A stretch of 64,000 nucleotides of DNA, taken from NCBI RefSeq assembly GCF_016907475.1, contig NZ_JAFBCA010000001.1:2976001-3040000 (forward strand), read 5' to 3'. This DNA is from Nocardioides cavernae. Its GTDB lineage: Bacteria; Actinomycetota; Actinomycetes; Propionibacteriales; Nocardioidaceae. The position numbers and the translations under genes were made by a program. Below the pieces are notes generated by a model that did not search any database, was not told the DNA's origin, and was given only the letters and a program-made list of their open reading frames with translations. The first letter of the stretch is position 1, and each line of letters begins with the position of its first letter. Of the stretch, positions 34,389 to 43,097 are shown one piece after another.

Positions 34389-34546
34389 CACGGCCGGCCG
34401 CGGTCGCGGACCGAGACTGCCCACCCAGGTGCGTCCGAACCATCCCGCGGCCGGCGAGACCGCAGGCCCGTGCCCGGGGAACGTCCTCGGCGGGACTGTC
34501 GATCCACGGGGCAGGAAGCCCCCGTCAACGGGATCGGGTGGTCGGG

Positions 34547-35878
34547 ATGCGAACCAATCTGCTGGTGGGAACGGTGGTCCTCGGCGTCGCGGCAGCGGTG
34601 GCCACCCCGGTGCTCGGCGCAGCGTTCGGGGGAGCGTCAACAGGCTCGGCGCAGCACGCGGGTACCGACGGCGCACGCCTGACGGTCGCCCGGGCCGCCG
34701 CGGTCGCCCCGGCCGCGACGGCCAGCGTGCTGTTCAACGACCCGACCGGCGGTGTGGCCGCCCAGGACCGGATCGCCGACCACGTCCGGCAGGCCATCGA
34801 GGCCACGCCGGACCGCGGCACGATCCGCATGGCGGCGTACAGCTTCGACCGTCCCGACATCGCCGACGCGCTCCGGCGGGCGTGCACCCGCCGCCAGGTC
34901 ACGGTCCAGGTCGTCCTGAACGACAACTTCGTCTCGTCACCCGTCTGGCGCCTGCAGCGGCTGCTGGGCGCGGCCCCGGACTCGAGCCTCGGCGCCTGCG
35001 ACGGGTCGGGGTGGACGGGCACGGAGCCCAGCTTCGTCAAGGTGTGCCACGCCAGCTGCCGGCTCGGTGACCGCGGCAACCAGCACATGAAGGTCTACCT
35101 GTTCTCCGGAGCCGAGGACGGGGCGGACGACGCGACGGACGTCGTGATGCTGGGGTCGGCCAACCTCACCGGCTACGCCGCGGGAGTGCACTGGAACGAC
35201 CTGGTGACCTTCACCGGGAGCCGGCAGCTGTACGACGACTACAGCGGGGTCTTCGCCGAGCTGGCGGCGGACCGCCTGGTCGAGGCCCCGGCGGTCGACG
35301 TCACCCACGGCGACGTGACGACGAGCATCTCGTCCGCGATGCCCGCGGACGCAGACGACGACCCCGTCGCCCAGCGCCTGGCTCGGGTCGACTGCCGGGC
35401 GCTCCACGGGAGCGGCGTCGCCGGGCGGACCGTGCTCCGCATCAGCATGTACGGCTGGCGCGGCGCCCGTGGCGCCGACCTGGCCCGGCGGGTCGCCGGA
35501 CTGCGTGGCCAGGGGTGCCGGGTCCAGGCACTGGTCAGCGCCGCGGGACCGGACGTCGTCGAGATCCTGCTCGCGGCGGGCGTCCGGGTCCGGAGCGCCT
35601 CGCTCGACGTCGACGGCAACGTGGCGACGGGGTTCGAGACCTCCGGGTGGGAGCACTTCGTCCACGAGAAGTGGATGTCGGTCGACGGCACCTGGGACGG
35701 ATCGGCCACCCGGGCGGTGTGGACCGGCTCGGAGAACTGGTCCGACGTGTCGCTCCTCAACGACGAGCTCGTCGTGATGATCCCGCGGGCAGCCATCCAC
35801 GACGCCTACGTCGCACACTTCGACGCCGTCTGGGCCGACCACTCCAGGTCGATGGAGCCGACCGCGGCAGGGATGTGA
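34547..35878 (+). CDS. Secreted phospholipase D-like protein 1
   Basis: A 443-aa exported protein. MRTNLLVGTVVLGVAAAVATPVLGAAF looks like a Sec signal peptide (described by its parts: MRTNLL, then a hydrophobic VVLGVAAAVATPVLGA core). Two PLD half-sites follow: NQHMKVYLFSGAE with GSANLT (His about residue 181), and VHEKWMSVDG with GSENWS (about 373). The first half-site has Ser where HxKx4D usually has Asp; the second is complete. A Cys pair in VCHASCR precedes the first site. I chose the ATG at 34547 over the GTG at 34538. The likely activity is phosphodiester cleavage of lipid or nucleic acid outside the cell. A related gene follows. Confidence 0.85.
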   Translation: MRTNLLVGTVVLGVAAAVATPVLGAAFGGASTGSAQHAGTDGARLTVARAAAVAPAATASVLFNDPTGGVAAQDRIADHVRQAIEATPDRGTIRMAAYSFDRPDIADALRRACTRRQVTVQVVLNDNFVSSPVWRLQRLLGAAPDSSLGACDGSGWTGTEPSFVKVCHASCRLGDRGNQHMKVYLFSGAEDGADDATDVVMLGSANLTGYAAGVHWNDLVTFTGSRQLYDDYSGVFAELAADRLVEAPAVDVTHGDVTTSISSAMPADADDDPVAQRLARVDCRALHGSGVAGRTVLRISMYGWRGARGADLARRVAGLRGQGCRVQALVSAAGPDVVEILLAAGVRVRSASLDVDGNVATGFETSGWEHFVHEKWMSVDGTWDGSATRAVWTGSENWSDVSLLNDELVVMIPRAAIHDAYVAHFDAVWADHSRSMEPTAAGM

Positions 35879-36072
35879 GCCTCGTCTCGGCGACCAGGCG
35901 CCCGGAGGCGACAACTTTGCCGGCCCGGGCGTCGTCACCCCATGGACGGGACCGGACCAGCGGACGCCGCAGGTCCGGTCGACATGCCCTGCCCGCGCCC
36001 GTGACAGCGAGTCGCGCATCGGGGCCCGAGCGTGACGACGCCACCGACGGTGGCAGTCGGGAAGGCGAGTTC

Positions 36073-37548
36073 GTGCCGAGGTTGTTGTTCCTGCTCACCC
36101 TGTGCCTGGTCGTGGGCACCCACCTGTCGGAGGCTCCGGCCCTCGCCGCCGCACCCGGGGGTGCCGCGACGTCGAGCGCGGCCCCGGTTGCGGCACCGGC
36201 GGCGGGTGCCCCGGCGGTTGCACTGAACGCCCGAAAGCAGTGGAAGGCTCCGAAGGGTCCGTTCTTCAACGATCCGCACCGCAAGAAGGGCTGGTTCCGC
36301 ATCGAGCGGAGGGTGATCGACACCATCAAGCACACCCCCAAGGGATCGACGATCAGGATCGCGGTCTACTCGTTCGACCGGATGCCGGTCGCCAAGGCCC
36401 TCGTCGCGGCCCACCGCCGCGGGGTGCACGTGCAGATGCTGCTCAACGACCACCAGTACACGAAGGCGATGCGAGCGATCCGGAAGGAGATCGGCGCCAA
36501 GCGCAGCCGCAACAGCTTCATCTACCGCTGCAGGGCGGGGTGCCGGAGCAACAAGAACGAGTACAACAACATGCACACGAAGTTCTACTCGTTCTCGCAG
36601 GCGGGACGGTCCAAGGACGTGCTCGCCGTGGGGTCGGCCAACATGACCCTGAACGCCGACATCCACCAGTGGAACGACCTGTACTTCACCTCCGGGGACC
36701 ACGAGCTGTTCCGCCAGTTCGTCCGGCTCTTCAACGACATGAAGAAGGACCACGACACCAGGCGGCCGGCCCAGTTCTTCTGCGGAACGCCCCTCGGCGC
36801 GGCCTGCGACGACTCGGTCGACAAGCACACCGCCTGGGTGATGCCGAAGCCGTCGGGTCCCAGGAACGACCTCGTGCTCGACATGCTGGGCAAGGTCCAG
36901 TGCCTCACCCCGAACGGATCAGGCGGCCAGGAGCGCACCAGGCTCGCGCTCAACATGCACACCATCCGTGGCAGGCGTGGCGACTACCTCGCGGCCGCGA
37001 TCCGGCAGAAGTTCATCGAGGGCTGCAAGGTCCGGGTGAGCTACGGCCTCATCGGCTTCCACACCAAGAAGGTCATCGGTGCCCCCACGAGCCGGGGTCG
37101 GGTCCCGCTCCGCTCGACGGGCCTGGACTACAACCCGGACGACAACTACGACCTCAACAAGGACGGCAAGGACGACCTCATCCTGAGCTACTACAGCCAC
37201 CAGAAGTACCTCGTGGTCCAGGGCACCTACAACGGGGTCCCGAACTCCCACCTGGTGCTCACCGGCTCGTCCAACTGGGCCAGCCTCAGCCCGGGCAACG
37301 ACGAGCTGCTCTTCACCATCCGCGGCAGGAAGCTGGCGCGGAAGTACGTGCGGAACTTCGACTACCAGTGGAAGCACAAGCGCAACTCCCGCAACGCCTA
37401 CACCACCACCTACCTCAACTTCCGCGTCGCCCGCACGGTCCGCGACGCGGACGGGACCCCGCGCACGGTCTGGAGGACCGTCCGCCGACCGGTCACCACG
37501 ATCGAGCGGGACCGCTACCGCAAGGGCCCCTACTGGGAGGCCGACTGA
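36073..37548 (+). CDS. Secreted phospholipase D-like protein 2
   Basis: A 491-aa exported paralogue of the preceding gene. The GTG at 36073 gives a clean signal peptide (VPRLLFLLTLCLVV, cleavage near APALAA) and has GGGAAGG upstream. The half-sites are NMHTKFYSFSQ with GSANMT (about residue 166) and SHQKYLVVQ with GSSNWAS (about 375). Both keep His and Lys but have Ser and Gln where Asp is normally found. The CRAGC pair mirrors VCHASC of the first copy. The C-terminal ~60 residues are Arg/Thr-rich and basic. It is separated from copy 1 by 194 nt, so it may have its own promoter. Confidence 0.85.
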   Translation: MPRLLFLLTLCLVVGTHLSEAPALAAAPGGAATSSAAPVAAPAAGAPAVALNARKQWKAPKGPFFNDPHRKKGWFRIERRVIDTIKHTPKGSTIRIAVYSFDRMPVAKALVAAHRRGVHVQMLLNDHQYTKAMRAIRKEIGAKRSRNSFIYRCRAGCRSNKNEYNNMHTKFYSFSQAGRSKDVLAVGSANMTLNADIHQWNDLYFTSGDHELFRQFVRLFNDMKKDHDTRRPAQFFCGTPLGAACDDSVDKHTAWVMPKPSGPRNDLVLDMLGKVQCLTPNGSGGQERTRLALNMHTIRGRRGDYLAAAIRQKFIEGCKVRVSYGLIGFHTKKVIGAPTSRGRVPLRSTGLDYNPDDNYDLNKDGKDDLILSYYSHQKYLVVQGTYNGVPNSHLVLTGSSNWASLSPGNDELLFTIRGRKLARKYVRNFDYQWKHKRNSRNAYTTTYLNFRVARTVRDADGTPRTVWRTVRRPVTTIERDRYRKGPYWEAD

Positions 37549-37739
37549 GGGCCCGCCGGAGCGGTCCCGACAGGCCCGGGAATTTGTCTGACGAACCCGT
37601 AACACCCGGGACCACGTCGGCGCTGTGGAAGTAGGCGGCTGCGTTCCGCCGGGCCCCTCACTGCTCACCCGTGCCCCGACCTCCCGCCGAGGCGCGGATC
37701 CCCCCAGAGGCAGTGGGACGGCTCGAAAACGCGCAGAAC

Positions 37740-37769
37740 AGCGGCGTGGCCCTCCGGGGCCGCGCCGCT
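37740..37769. terminator. 13-bp hairpin with TCCG loop, bidirectional terminator
   Basis: AGCGGCGTGGCCC and GGGCCGCGCCGCT pair with a single G-T wobble around a TCCG tetraloop. It lies between the converging phospholipase-D-like and anion-transporter genes. On the minus strand it is followed by a T-rich stretch (GTTCTGCGCGTTTTC), which suits the transporter transcript best. Confidence 0.75.
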
Positions 37770-37800
37770 GCTGCGTTGCCGGGTCGCGTCGGGGGAGGCG

Positions 37801-38886
37801 TCAGCGGATGGCGAGGGTCGCGGCGACGACACAGACGGTGGCGCAGATCGCCCCCCACCCCGCGAGCTTGAGGAGCGGGATCCGCAGCCCGGCCGATCGG
37901 CAGCGCTGCAGCCAGAGGAGCGTCGCGAGCGAGGCCCAGGGCGTGACCAGCGCACCGGTGTTGACGCCGACCAGCGTCGCCATGAGGCGGCGTACGTCGT
38001 CGGCTGCCGCCGGCTCGACGAGCAGGTAGGCGGGGAGGTTGTTGACGAGGTTGGCGCCGATGGCCGAGGCCGCCGACAGGTGCAGCAGGTCGATCGTCCG
38101 GACCCCTGTGCCGACGGCGGGCGCGAGCCAGTCGAGGAACCCCTCGCCCTGGGCGAGGCGGAGCAGGCCGGCGACGACCACGAAGCCGCCGGCCATCAGC
38201 CAGGGCGGGCGGACCTCGCGCAGCAGGCCGGGCGCGCGCCACAGCAGGGCCGCCAGCAGGACGAGAGACGACCCCACGGCCACGACGGACGGCTCGACGC
38301 CGACGGCGAACAGCGGCCCGATGGCGAGGCACACGGCGGAGGCGACGACGAGCAGGACGCGGTCGTGCGGCTCGGCCGGCGGCTCGACGGCGTACGTCCC
38401 GCGAAGCGCGCGCCGCTGCAGGACGGCGATCAGGACGAGCGTGACGACCACGGCAGTGAGGGCCGGGGCAGCCGCCGTGCGTACGTAGTCGGCGTGGCTC
38501 GCGCCGAGGTCCTCGAACCGGTGCACGGCCAGGAGGTTGGTCAGGTTGGACACCGGCAGCAGCAGGGACCCGGTGTTGGCGATCCAGAGCGTCGTGAGCG
38601 CGAAGGGGAGTGGCGCGACGCCGGTCTGGCTCGCGATCGCGAGGCCGACGGGCGTGAGCAGCACGGCGGTGGTGTCGAGGCTCAGCACGACCGTGCAGAC
38701 CACCGCGAGCGCCGCGAACGTCAGCCACAGCAGCACCACCCGGTGGCGGGCGCGGCGGGCGAGGGCGTGGGCGGCCACGTCGAAGACGCCGGCGAGCTGC
38801 GCGACCTCGGCGGTCACCGTGATCGCGAGCAGGAAGACCGCGACCGGCAGCACCTGCGACAGGACGGGGTGCAGGGCCTCGCTCAC
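37801..38886 (-). CDS. SLC13/ArsB-type anion permease
   Basis: A 361-aa membrane protein with about ten helices. It has the ion-transporter-superfamily layout: VVLSLDTTAVLLTPVGLAIA in the first half and SAIGANLVNNLPAYLLV in the second (the paired re-entrant-loop motifs; the second N-N-L-P motif is typical of ArsB/NhaD/CitM members). It begins with GTG 4 nt after the stop of the upstream sulfatase, so the two are one operon. ArsB-like arsenite export is the textbook annotation. The pairing with a secreted sulfatase makes sulfate or another anion an equally good substrate (inference). Confidence 0.82.
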   Translation of the reverse strand: MSEALHPVLSQVLPVAVFLLAITVTAEVAQLAGVFDVAAHALARRARHRVVLLWLTFAALAVVCTVVLSLDTTAVLLTPVGLAIASQTGVAPLPFALTTLWIANTGSLLLPVSNLTNLLAVHRFEDLGASHADYVRTAAAPALTAVVVTLVLIAVLQRRALRGTYAVEPPAEPHDRVLLVVASAVCLAIGPLFAVGVEPSVVAVGSSLVLLAALLWRAPGLLREVRPPWLMAGGFVVVAGLLRLAQGEGFLDWLAPAVGTGVRTIDLLHLSAASAIGANLVNNLPAYLLVEPAAADDVRRLMATLVGVNTGALVTPWASLATLLWLQRCRSAGLRIPLLKLAGWGAICATVCVVAATLAIR

Positions 38887-38890
38887 GGTG

Positions 38891-40414
38891 TCACGGCGAC
38901 GGTTCGCGGGCCGCGGTCGTCACTGGCTCGGGGACGGGCCCGAACTGCTGGTTGCAGGTCCAGCCTGCGCAGTCCACGAGCTCGCGACGGCGCAGCTCCA
39001 GGGTGGACCGGACGCCCGCGTAGGCCGGGTCGTCGACGAGGTTGACCATCTCGTCGGGGTCGAGGAGCCGGTCGTAGAGGAACGTGTCGAGGCCGTCGGT
39101 GCCGTAGAGATAGCGCTCGGTGCGCACCCCGCGGTGCGACCAGCCGTCGCCGAGGGTGCGGCCGGTCTGGATGAGGGTCGTGTCGCGGAACAGCTGCGCC
39201 TCGCCGCGCAGCGTCGGGGCCAGGGACGTGCCGTCCACCTGCCACTGCGGGGTGACCCCGGTCAGCGCCGCGAAGGTGACGGGCAGGTCGACCAGCGTCA
39301 CCGGCAGCGGCGACGTGGTGCCGGCGACCACGTCCGGGCCGCGCACGAGGAGCGGGACCTGCAGCGCCTCGTCGGTCAGCACGTCCTTGCCGACGAAACG
39401 GTGCTCGCCGAGGGAGTAGCCGTTGTCGGAGGTGAAGACGATGTAGGTGTCGTCGAGCACGCCCTCGTCCTCCAGCGTCTCGACCAGCGACCCGACCGCC
39501 CGGTCGACGGACTGCAGCGTCTGCAGCCGGGCGGTGTTCTCGGCGGCGACCTCCTCGCGCGAGACCTGCGTGAGCCGGCGCAGGTACGCGGGTTGGTCGG
39601 ACACGTCCTCCTCGTTGAACGCCGGGTCGTCGAAGGCCGACGGGCGCTCGTCGACGAACAGGTGCTCGTCCTGCGGCTCCGCGGGGGGCAGGCCGCGACC
39701 GCCCTCGGGGCTGATCCGGTAGTGCGGCGCGAGGTGCCACGCGTAGACGACGAACGGGTCGCCGCTGCGGGCGAAGTCGCGCACGGCGTCGTTGGTGTGG
39801 TCCTCGATCACCGAGGTGATGTAGCTGTCGGTGTACTGACGGGGGTCGCCGTCGCCGGTCATCGAGAAGTCGACGTAGTCGTAGACGCCCCGGGTGAGCG
39901 CGTCCCAGCGCGACCAACCGGCGGGGCGCACGTCGCGGGGGCCGTAGCCGTTGAGGAACTTGCCCACGAAGCCGGTGCGGTAGCCGCTGCTGCGGAACCA
40001 GGTGCTCGCCTCCTGGGTCGGATCGAGCGCCTGGAATCCGCCGTGCACGCCCCGGTTGTGCTGGACGCCGTTGTTCTGGGCGTACTGGCCGGTGGCGAGC
40101 TGCGCGCGCGCCGGGCAGCAGAGCGGGTGCGGCGAGATCGCGTCGGTGAACTCCATGCCCTGGTCGGCCAGCAGGCGCCGGGTGATCGGCATGTGGTCGA
40201 GGTCGTCGTCGCGCATGTCGTCGGTGAGCACGAAGACCAGGTTGGGCCGGGTCGGACCGTCGGCCTCAGCAGTGGGGGACTGGGTGCCCTGCACCATCCG
40301 CACCGAGGCGGGGCTGCGCGCGTCGCCGGTGTCGCTGGTCGCGGTGACCGTGGCGAGGGTGGCGACGAGTACGACGAGGAGGGCAGCCGTGATCGACTGT
40401 GCCCACGCTCGCAT
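38891..40414 (-). CDS. Secreted type I sulfatase
   Basis: A 507-aa sulfatase with an N-terminal signal or anchor helix (ITAALLVVLVATLATVTA). The catalytic motif is C-C-P-A-R with formylglycine Cys99. Metal-ligand regions are LVFVLTDDMRDDD (~59) and YIVFTSDNGYSLGEHRFVGKD. This is the N-acetylglucosamine-6-sulfatase/choline-sulfatase-like group; the exact substrate cannot be read. Two ATG codons are adjacent; the second (40414) has GAGGGG at the best distance. It is upstream of and 4 nt from the anion permease gene, suggesting that released anion is taken up. It is not a close relative of the 780-aa arylsulfatase. Confidence 0.88.
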   Translation of the reverse strand: MRAWAQSITAALLVVLVATLATVTATSDTGDARSPASVRMVQGTQSPTAEADGPTRPNLVFVLTDDMRDDDLDHMPITRRLLADQGMEFTDAISPHPLCCPARAQLATGQYAQNNGVQHNRGVHGGFQALDPTQEASTWFRSSGYRTGFVGKFLNGYGPRDVRPAGWSRWDALTRGVYDYVDFSMTGDGDPRQYTDSYITSVIEDHTNDAVRDFARSGDPFVVYAWHLAPHYRISPEGGRGLPPAEPQDEHLFVDERPSAFDDPAFNEEDVSDQPAYLRRLTQVSREEVAAENTARLQTLQSVDRAVGSLVETLEDEGVLDDTYIVFTSDNGYSLGEHRFVGKDVLTDEALQVPLLVRGPDVVAGTTSPLPVTLVDLPVTFAALTGVTPQWQVDGTSLAPTLRGEAQLFRDTTLIQTGRTLGDGWSHRGVRTERYLYGTDGLDTFLYDRLLDPDEMVNLVDDPAYAGVRSTLELRRRELVDCAGWTCNQQFGPVPEPVTTAAREPSP

Positions 40415-40620
40415 CATGCCCCTCGCCGAGACCCTGAGGGTCCTTGTCGCTCGCCCCTGTACCGGCGCAAGACTAGGGCGCTGCCACCCGCCTCCCCAAA
40501 GCGACACGACGACTGGGGCGACAATGGTTCCGACCGCTACCCTGTGGACTCGCCGGGCCCGGCAACGACGGCCCGGCGACGACCAGACTGCACGAGACGA
40601 AGGAACCCGCAGCCCTCGCC

Positions 40621-40677
40621 ATGGACGATAGTCAAAGTCCCAGCACGACCGCACTGATCGCCTGGTGCGCGTCGTGA
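40621..40677 (+). CDS. Possible 18-aa leader peptide overlapping the CorC/CBS gene
   Basis: An ATG frame coding MDDSQSPSTTALIAWCAS stops at TGA 40675-40677. That stop overlaps an in-frame GTG (40674) of the following gene as GTGA, the classic coupling arrangement. AAGGAA occurs about 15 nt upstream of the ATG, which is far for a ribosome site. It may be a chance frame. Confidence 0.3.
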   Translation: MDDSQSPSTTALIAWCAS

Positions 40678-42023
40678 CCCCCCTCCTGCTCCTGCTCGTG
40701 TCCTTGGCCCTCGTGGCCGCCTGCGGCCTGTTCGTGGCCGCCGAGTTCTCCCTGGTCACCGTCGACCGGCCCAGCGTCGAGCGCGCCGCGGCCTCCGGTG
40801 ACGAGGGAGCCCGCGGTGTCCAGCTGGCGCTCCGCTCGCTGTCGACGCAGCTCTCCGGCGCCCAGGTCGGCATCACCGTGACCAACCTGGCCATCGGTTT
40901 CCTCGCCGAGCCGGCGATCGCCGACCTCATCGACGACCCGCTGGCGTCAGCCGGCGTGCCCGACAGCGTCGTCACGCCGCTCGCGCTGGCACTCGGCCTG
41001 GTCCTCGGCACCGTGGTGACGATGATCTTCGGCGAGATGGTGCCCAAGAACATCGCCATCGCCCGGCCGCTCCAGACCGCCCGCAGGACCCAGGGCTTCA
41101 TGCGCGGCTTCACGGCCCTCACCCGCGGTCCCATCCGGGCGCTCAACGGGTCGGCCAACGCGATCGTGCGCCGCCTCGGCATCGAGCCGCAGGAGGAGCT
41201 CCGCTCCGCCCGGAGCTCGCAGGAGCTCGCCTCGCTCGTGCAGCGGTCCGCCGTCCAGGGCACTCTCGACGCCGACACCGCCGAGCTCGTCGAGCGCTCG
41301 GTCGAGTTCGGCACCCGCACGGCGGGGGAGATCATGACCCCCCGCGTGCGAACCACGACCGTCGAGGACGGCGACCGGGTCTCCGCCGTCATCGACCTGG
41401 CGCGCCAGACCGGCCACTCCCGATTCCCGGTCCTCGACGCAGAGGACACCGTGGTCGGCACGGTGCACGTCAAGCACGCAGTCGCCGTGCCGGTGCACGA
41501 GCGGGCCACGACCCGCATCAAGCACGTCATGGTCAGGCCCGTCGTGGTGCCCGACAGCCTGCGGCTCGACCCGCTGATGGCCCTGCTGCGCCAGGACGGC
41601 TTCCAGATGGCCATCGTGCTCGACGAGTACGGCGGCCACGCGGGCATCGTGACGCTCGAGGACGTCGTCGAGGAGATCGTCGGCGACATCTCCGACGAGC
41701 ACGACCGACTCGGCGCGCGCATCCGCCAGCGTCGCGACGGGAGCTGGACCCTCTCGGGCCTCCTGCGGCCCGACGAGGTGGAGGACGTCACCGACATCGA
41801 GCTGCCCGACCACGACGACTACGACACCGTCGCCGGCCTCGTCATGCGCGAGCTGGGCAAGATCCCGGAGCCGGGCGACCGCGTCGAGCTGCCGGTGCCC
41901 GACCGCAGCGACCCCCACGAGGTGCGCGAGCGCCTCGTGACCCTGACCGTGCGGCGGATGGACGGTCTGCGCATCGACCGCCTCGACCTCGTCCTGGTGG
42001 GGGAGGCCGACCGTGAACAGTGA
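40665..42023 (+). CDS. DUF21/CBS/CorC-type membrane protein 1 (CNNM/HlyC family)
   Basis: A 452-aa membrane protein of the CNNM/CorC family, implicated in divalent-cation (Mg/Co) homeostasis. The DUF21 membrane part (~1-190) has FVAAEFSLVTVDRPSVE, GAQVGITVTNLAIGFLAEP and MIFGEMVPKNIAI, the conserved Pro-Lys-Asn motif. Two CBS motifs follow (GEIMTPRVRTTTVED, DEYGGHAGIVTLEDVVEEIVGDI in parts) and a CorC/HlyC C-terminal domain (DGSWTLSGLLRPDEVEDV). A start at GTG 40674 is nearly as likely. It overlaps the next family member by 11 nt. Confidence 0.9.
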   Translation: MRVVTPLLLLLVSLALVAACGLFVAAEFSLVTVDRPSVERAAASGDEGARGVQLALRSLSTQLSGAQVGITVTNLAIGFLAEPAIADLIDDPLASAGVPDSVVTPLALALGLVLGTVVTMIFGEMVPKNIAIARPLQTARRTQGFMRGFTALTRGPIRALNGSANAIVRRLGIEPQEELRSARSSQELASLVQRSAVQGTLDADTAELVERSVEFGTRTAGEIMTPRVRTTTVEDGDRVSAVIDLARQTGHSRFPVLDAEDTVVGTVHVKHAVAVPVHERATTRIKHVMVRPVVVPDSLRLDPLMALLRQDGFQMAIVLDEYGGHAGIVTLEDVVEEIVGDISDEHDRLGARIRQRRDGSWTLSGLLRPDEVEDVTDIELPDHDDYDTVAGLVMRELGKIPEPGDRVELPVPDRSDPHEVRERLVTLTVRRMDGLRIDRLDLVLVGEADREQ

Positions 42024-43077
42024 TCTCTTCGGCGTCGGCCTGGCCGTCGTCCTGCTCGCCCTCAACGCCTTCTTCGTGGGCGCCGAGTTCGCCCTGCTCG
42101 CTGCGCGCCGCAGCCAGATCGAGCCGAAGGCGCAGGAGGGCTCACGCGCGGCCCGCACCACGCTGCGGGCCATGGAGAACGTCTCGCTCGTGATGGCCGG
42201 AGCCCAGCTCGGCATCACCGTCTGCTCGCTGGGGCTCGGTGCCATCGGCGAGCCCGCGGTCGCCCACCTCCTCGAGCCGGTGTTCCACGCCGCCCGGATG
42301 CCCGACAACCTGCTGCACCCGGTGTCGTTCGTGGTCGCGATGTCGGTCGTGGTCTACCTGCACGTCGTCCTCGGCGAGATGGTGCCCAAGAACATCGCGC
42401 TCGCGGGTGCCGACCGGGCGGCCATGGTCCTCAGCCCGCCCATGATGGTGATCGTCACCGTGCTGCGCCCGCTGATCGATGCCATGAACATGGCCGCCAA
42501 CGGTGTGCTCCGCCTCCTGCGCATCGAGCCCAAGGACGAGGTGCACTCGAGCTTCACCCGGGAGGAGGTCGCCGCCCTCGTCGAGGAGTCGCGCGGCGAG
42601 GGCCTCATCGAGGCGGACGAGTACGACCGGCTCGCCGGCGCGCTCGGCTTCACCGAGAAGTCGGTCGCCGCGATCGTCATGGCTCCCGCCACCCTCGCCA
42701 CCGTGGCACCCGGCTCCACCGTCGCCGACGTCGAGGCGGTGTGCGCGGCCACCGGCTTCAGCCGGTTCCCGGTCGCCGGCGACGACGGCACCCTGCTGGG
42801 CTACCTCCACATCAAGGACGCCCTCGAGTCCGACGACGACAAGCGCTCGCGCGTCATCGAGGACAAGTGGATCCGTCCCTTCGCCTCGGTGCACCCCGGC
42901 GACCTGCTCCACGACGCGCTGGAGAGCCTCCAGGTGAAGGGCGCCCACATGGCGCGGGTCGTGGAGCGCGACGGGACCGTGATCGGGCTGGTCACGCTCG
43001 AGGACGTGCTCGAGGAGCTCGTCGGCGAGATCCGCGACGCTGCGCACCACGACGTGTCCGGCGTCGAGGCGTACTGA
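42013..43077 (+). CDS. DUF21/CBS membrane protein 2 (CNNM family)
   Basis: A 354-aa partner of the preceding protein, with DUF21 (FVGAEFALLAARRSQIE, GAQLGITVCSLGLGAIGEP, GEMVPKNIAL) and two CBS motifs (VMAPATLATVAPG..., HMARVVERDGTVIGLVTLEDV in parts). It lacks the C-terminal CorC/HlyC domain that copy 1 has. Tandem pairs of one full and one short CNNM gene are common in actinobacteria and probably form a hetero-oligomer. The GTG start lies inside the end of copy 1. Confidence 0.9.
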   Translation: MNSDLFGVGLAVVLLALNAFFVGAEFALLAARRSQIEPKAQEGSRAARTTLRAMENVSLVMAGAQLGITVCSLGLGAIGEPAVAHLLEPVFHAARMPDNLLHPVSFVVAMSVVVYLHVVLGEMVPKNIALAGADRAAMVLSPPMMVIVTVLRPLIDAMNMAANGVLRLLRIEPKDEVHSSFTREEVAALVEESRGEGLIEADEYDRLAGALGFTEKSVAAIVMAPATLATVAPGSTVADVEAVCAATGFSRFPVAGDDGTLLGYLHIKDALESDDDKRSRVIEDKWIRPFASVHPGDLLHDALESLQVKGAHMARVVERDGTVIGLVTLEDVLEELVGEIRDAAHHDVSGVEAY

Positions 43078-43097
43078 GCGCTGGATAGGGTCTGAAC

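Noticed and set aside
34264..34546. Cyclic-dinucleotide riboswitch before the secreted PLD-like gene
   Set aside because: A GGGG-rich leader before an exported enzyme prompted the check, but the conserved blocks of the ydaO/c-di-AMP and c-di-GMP motifs are not present in order.
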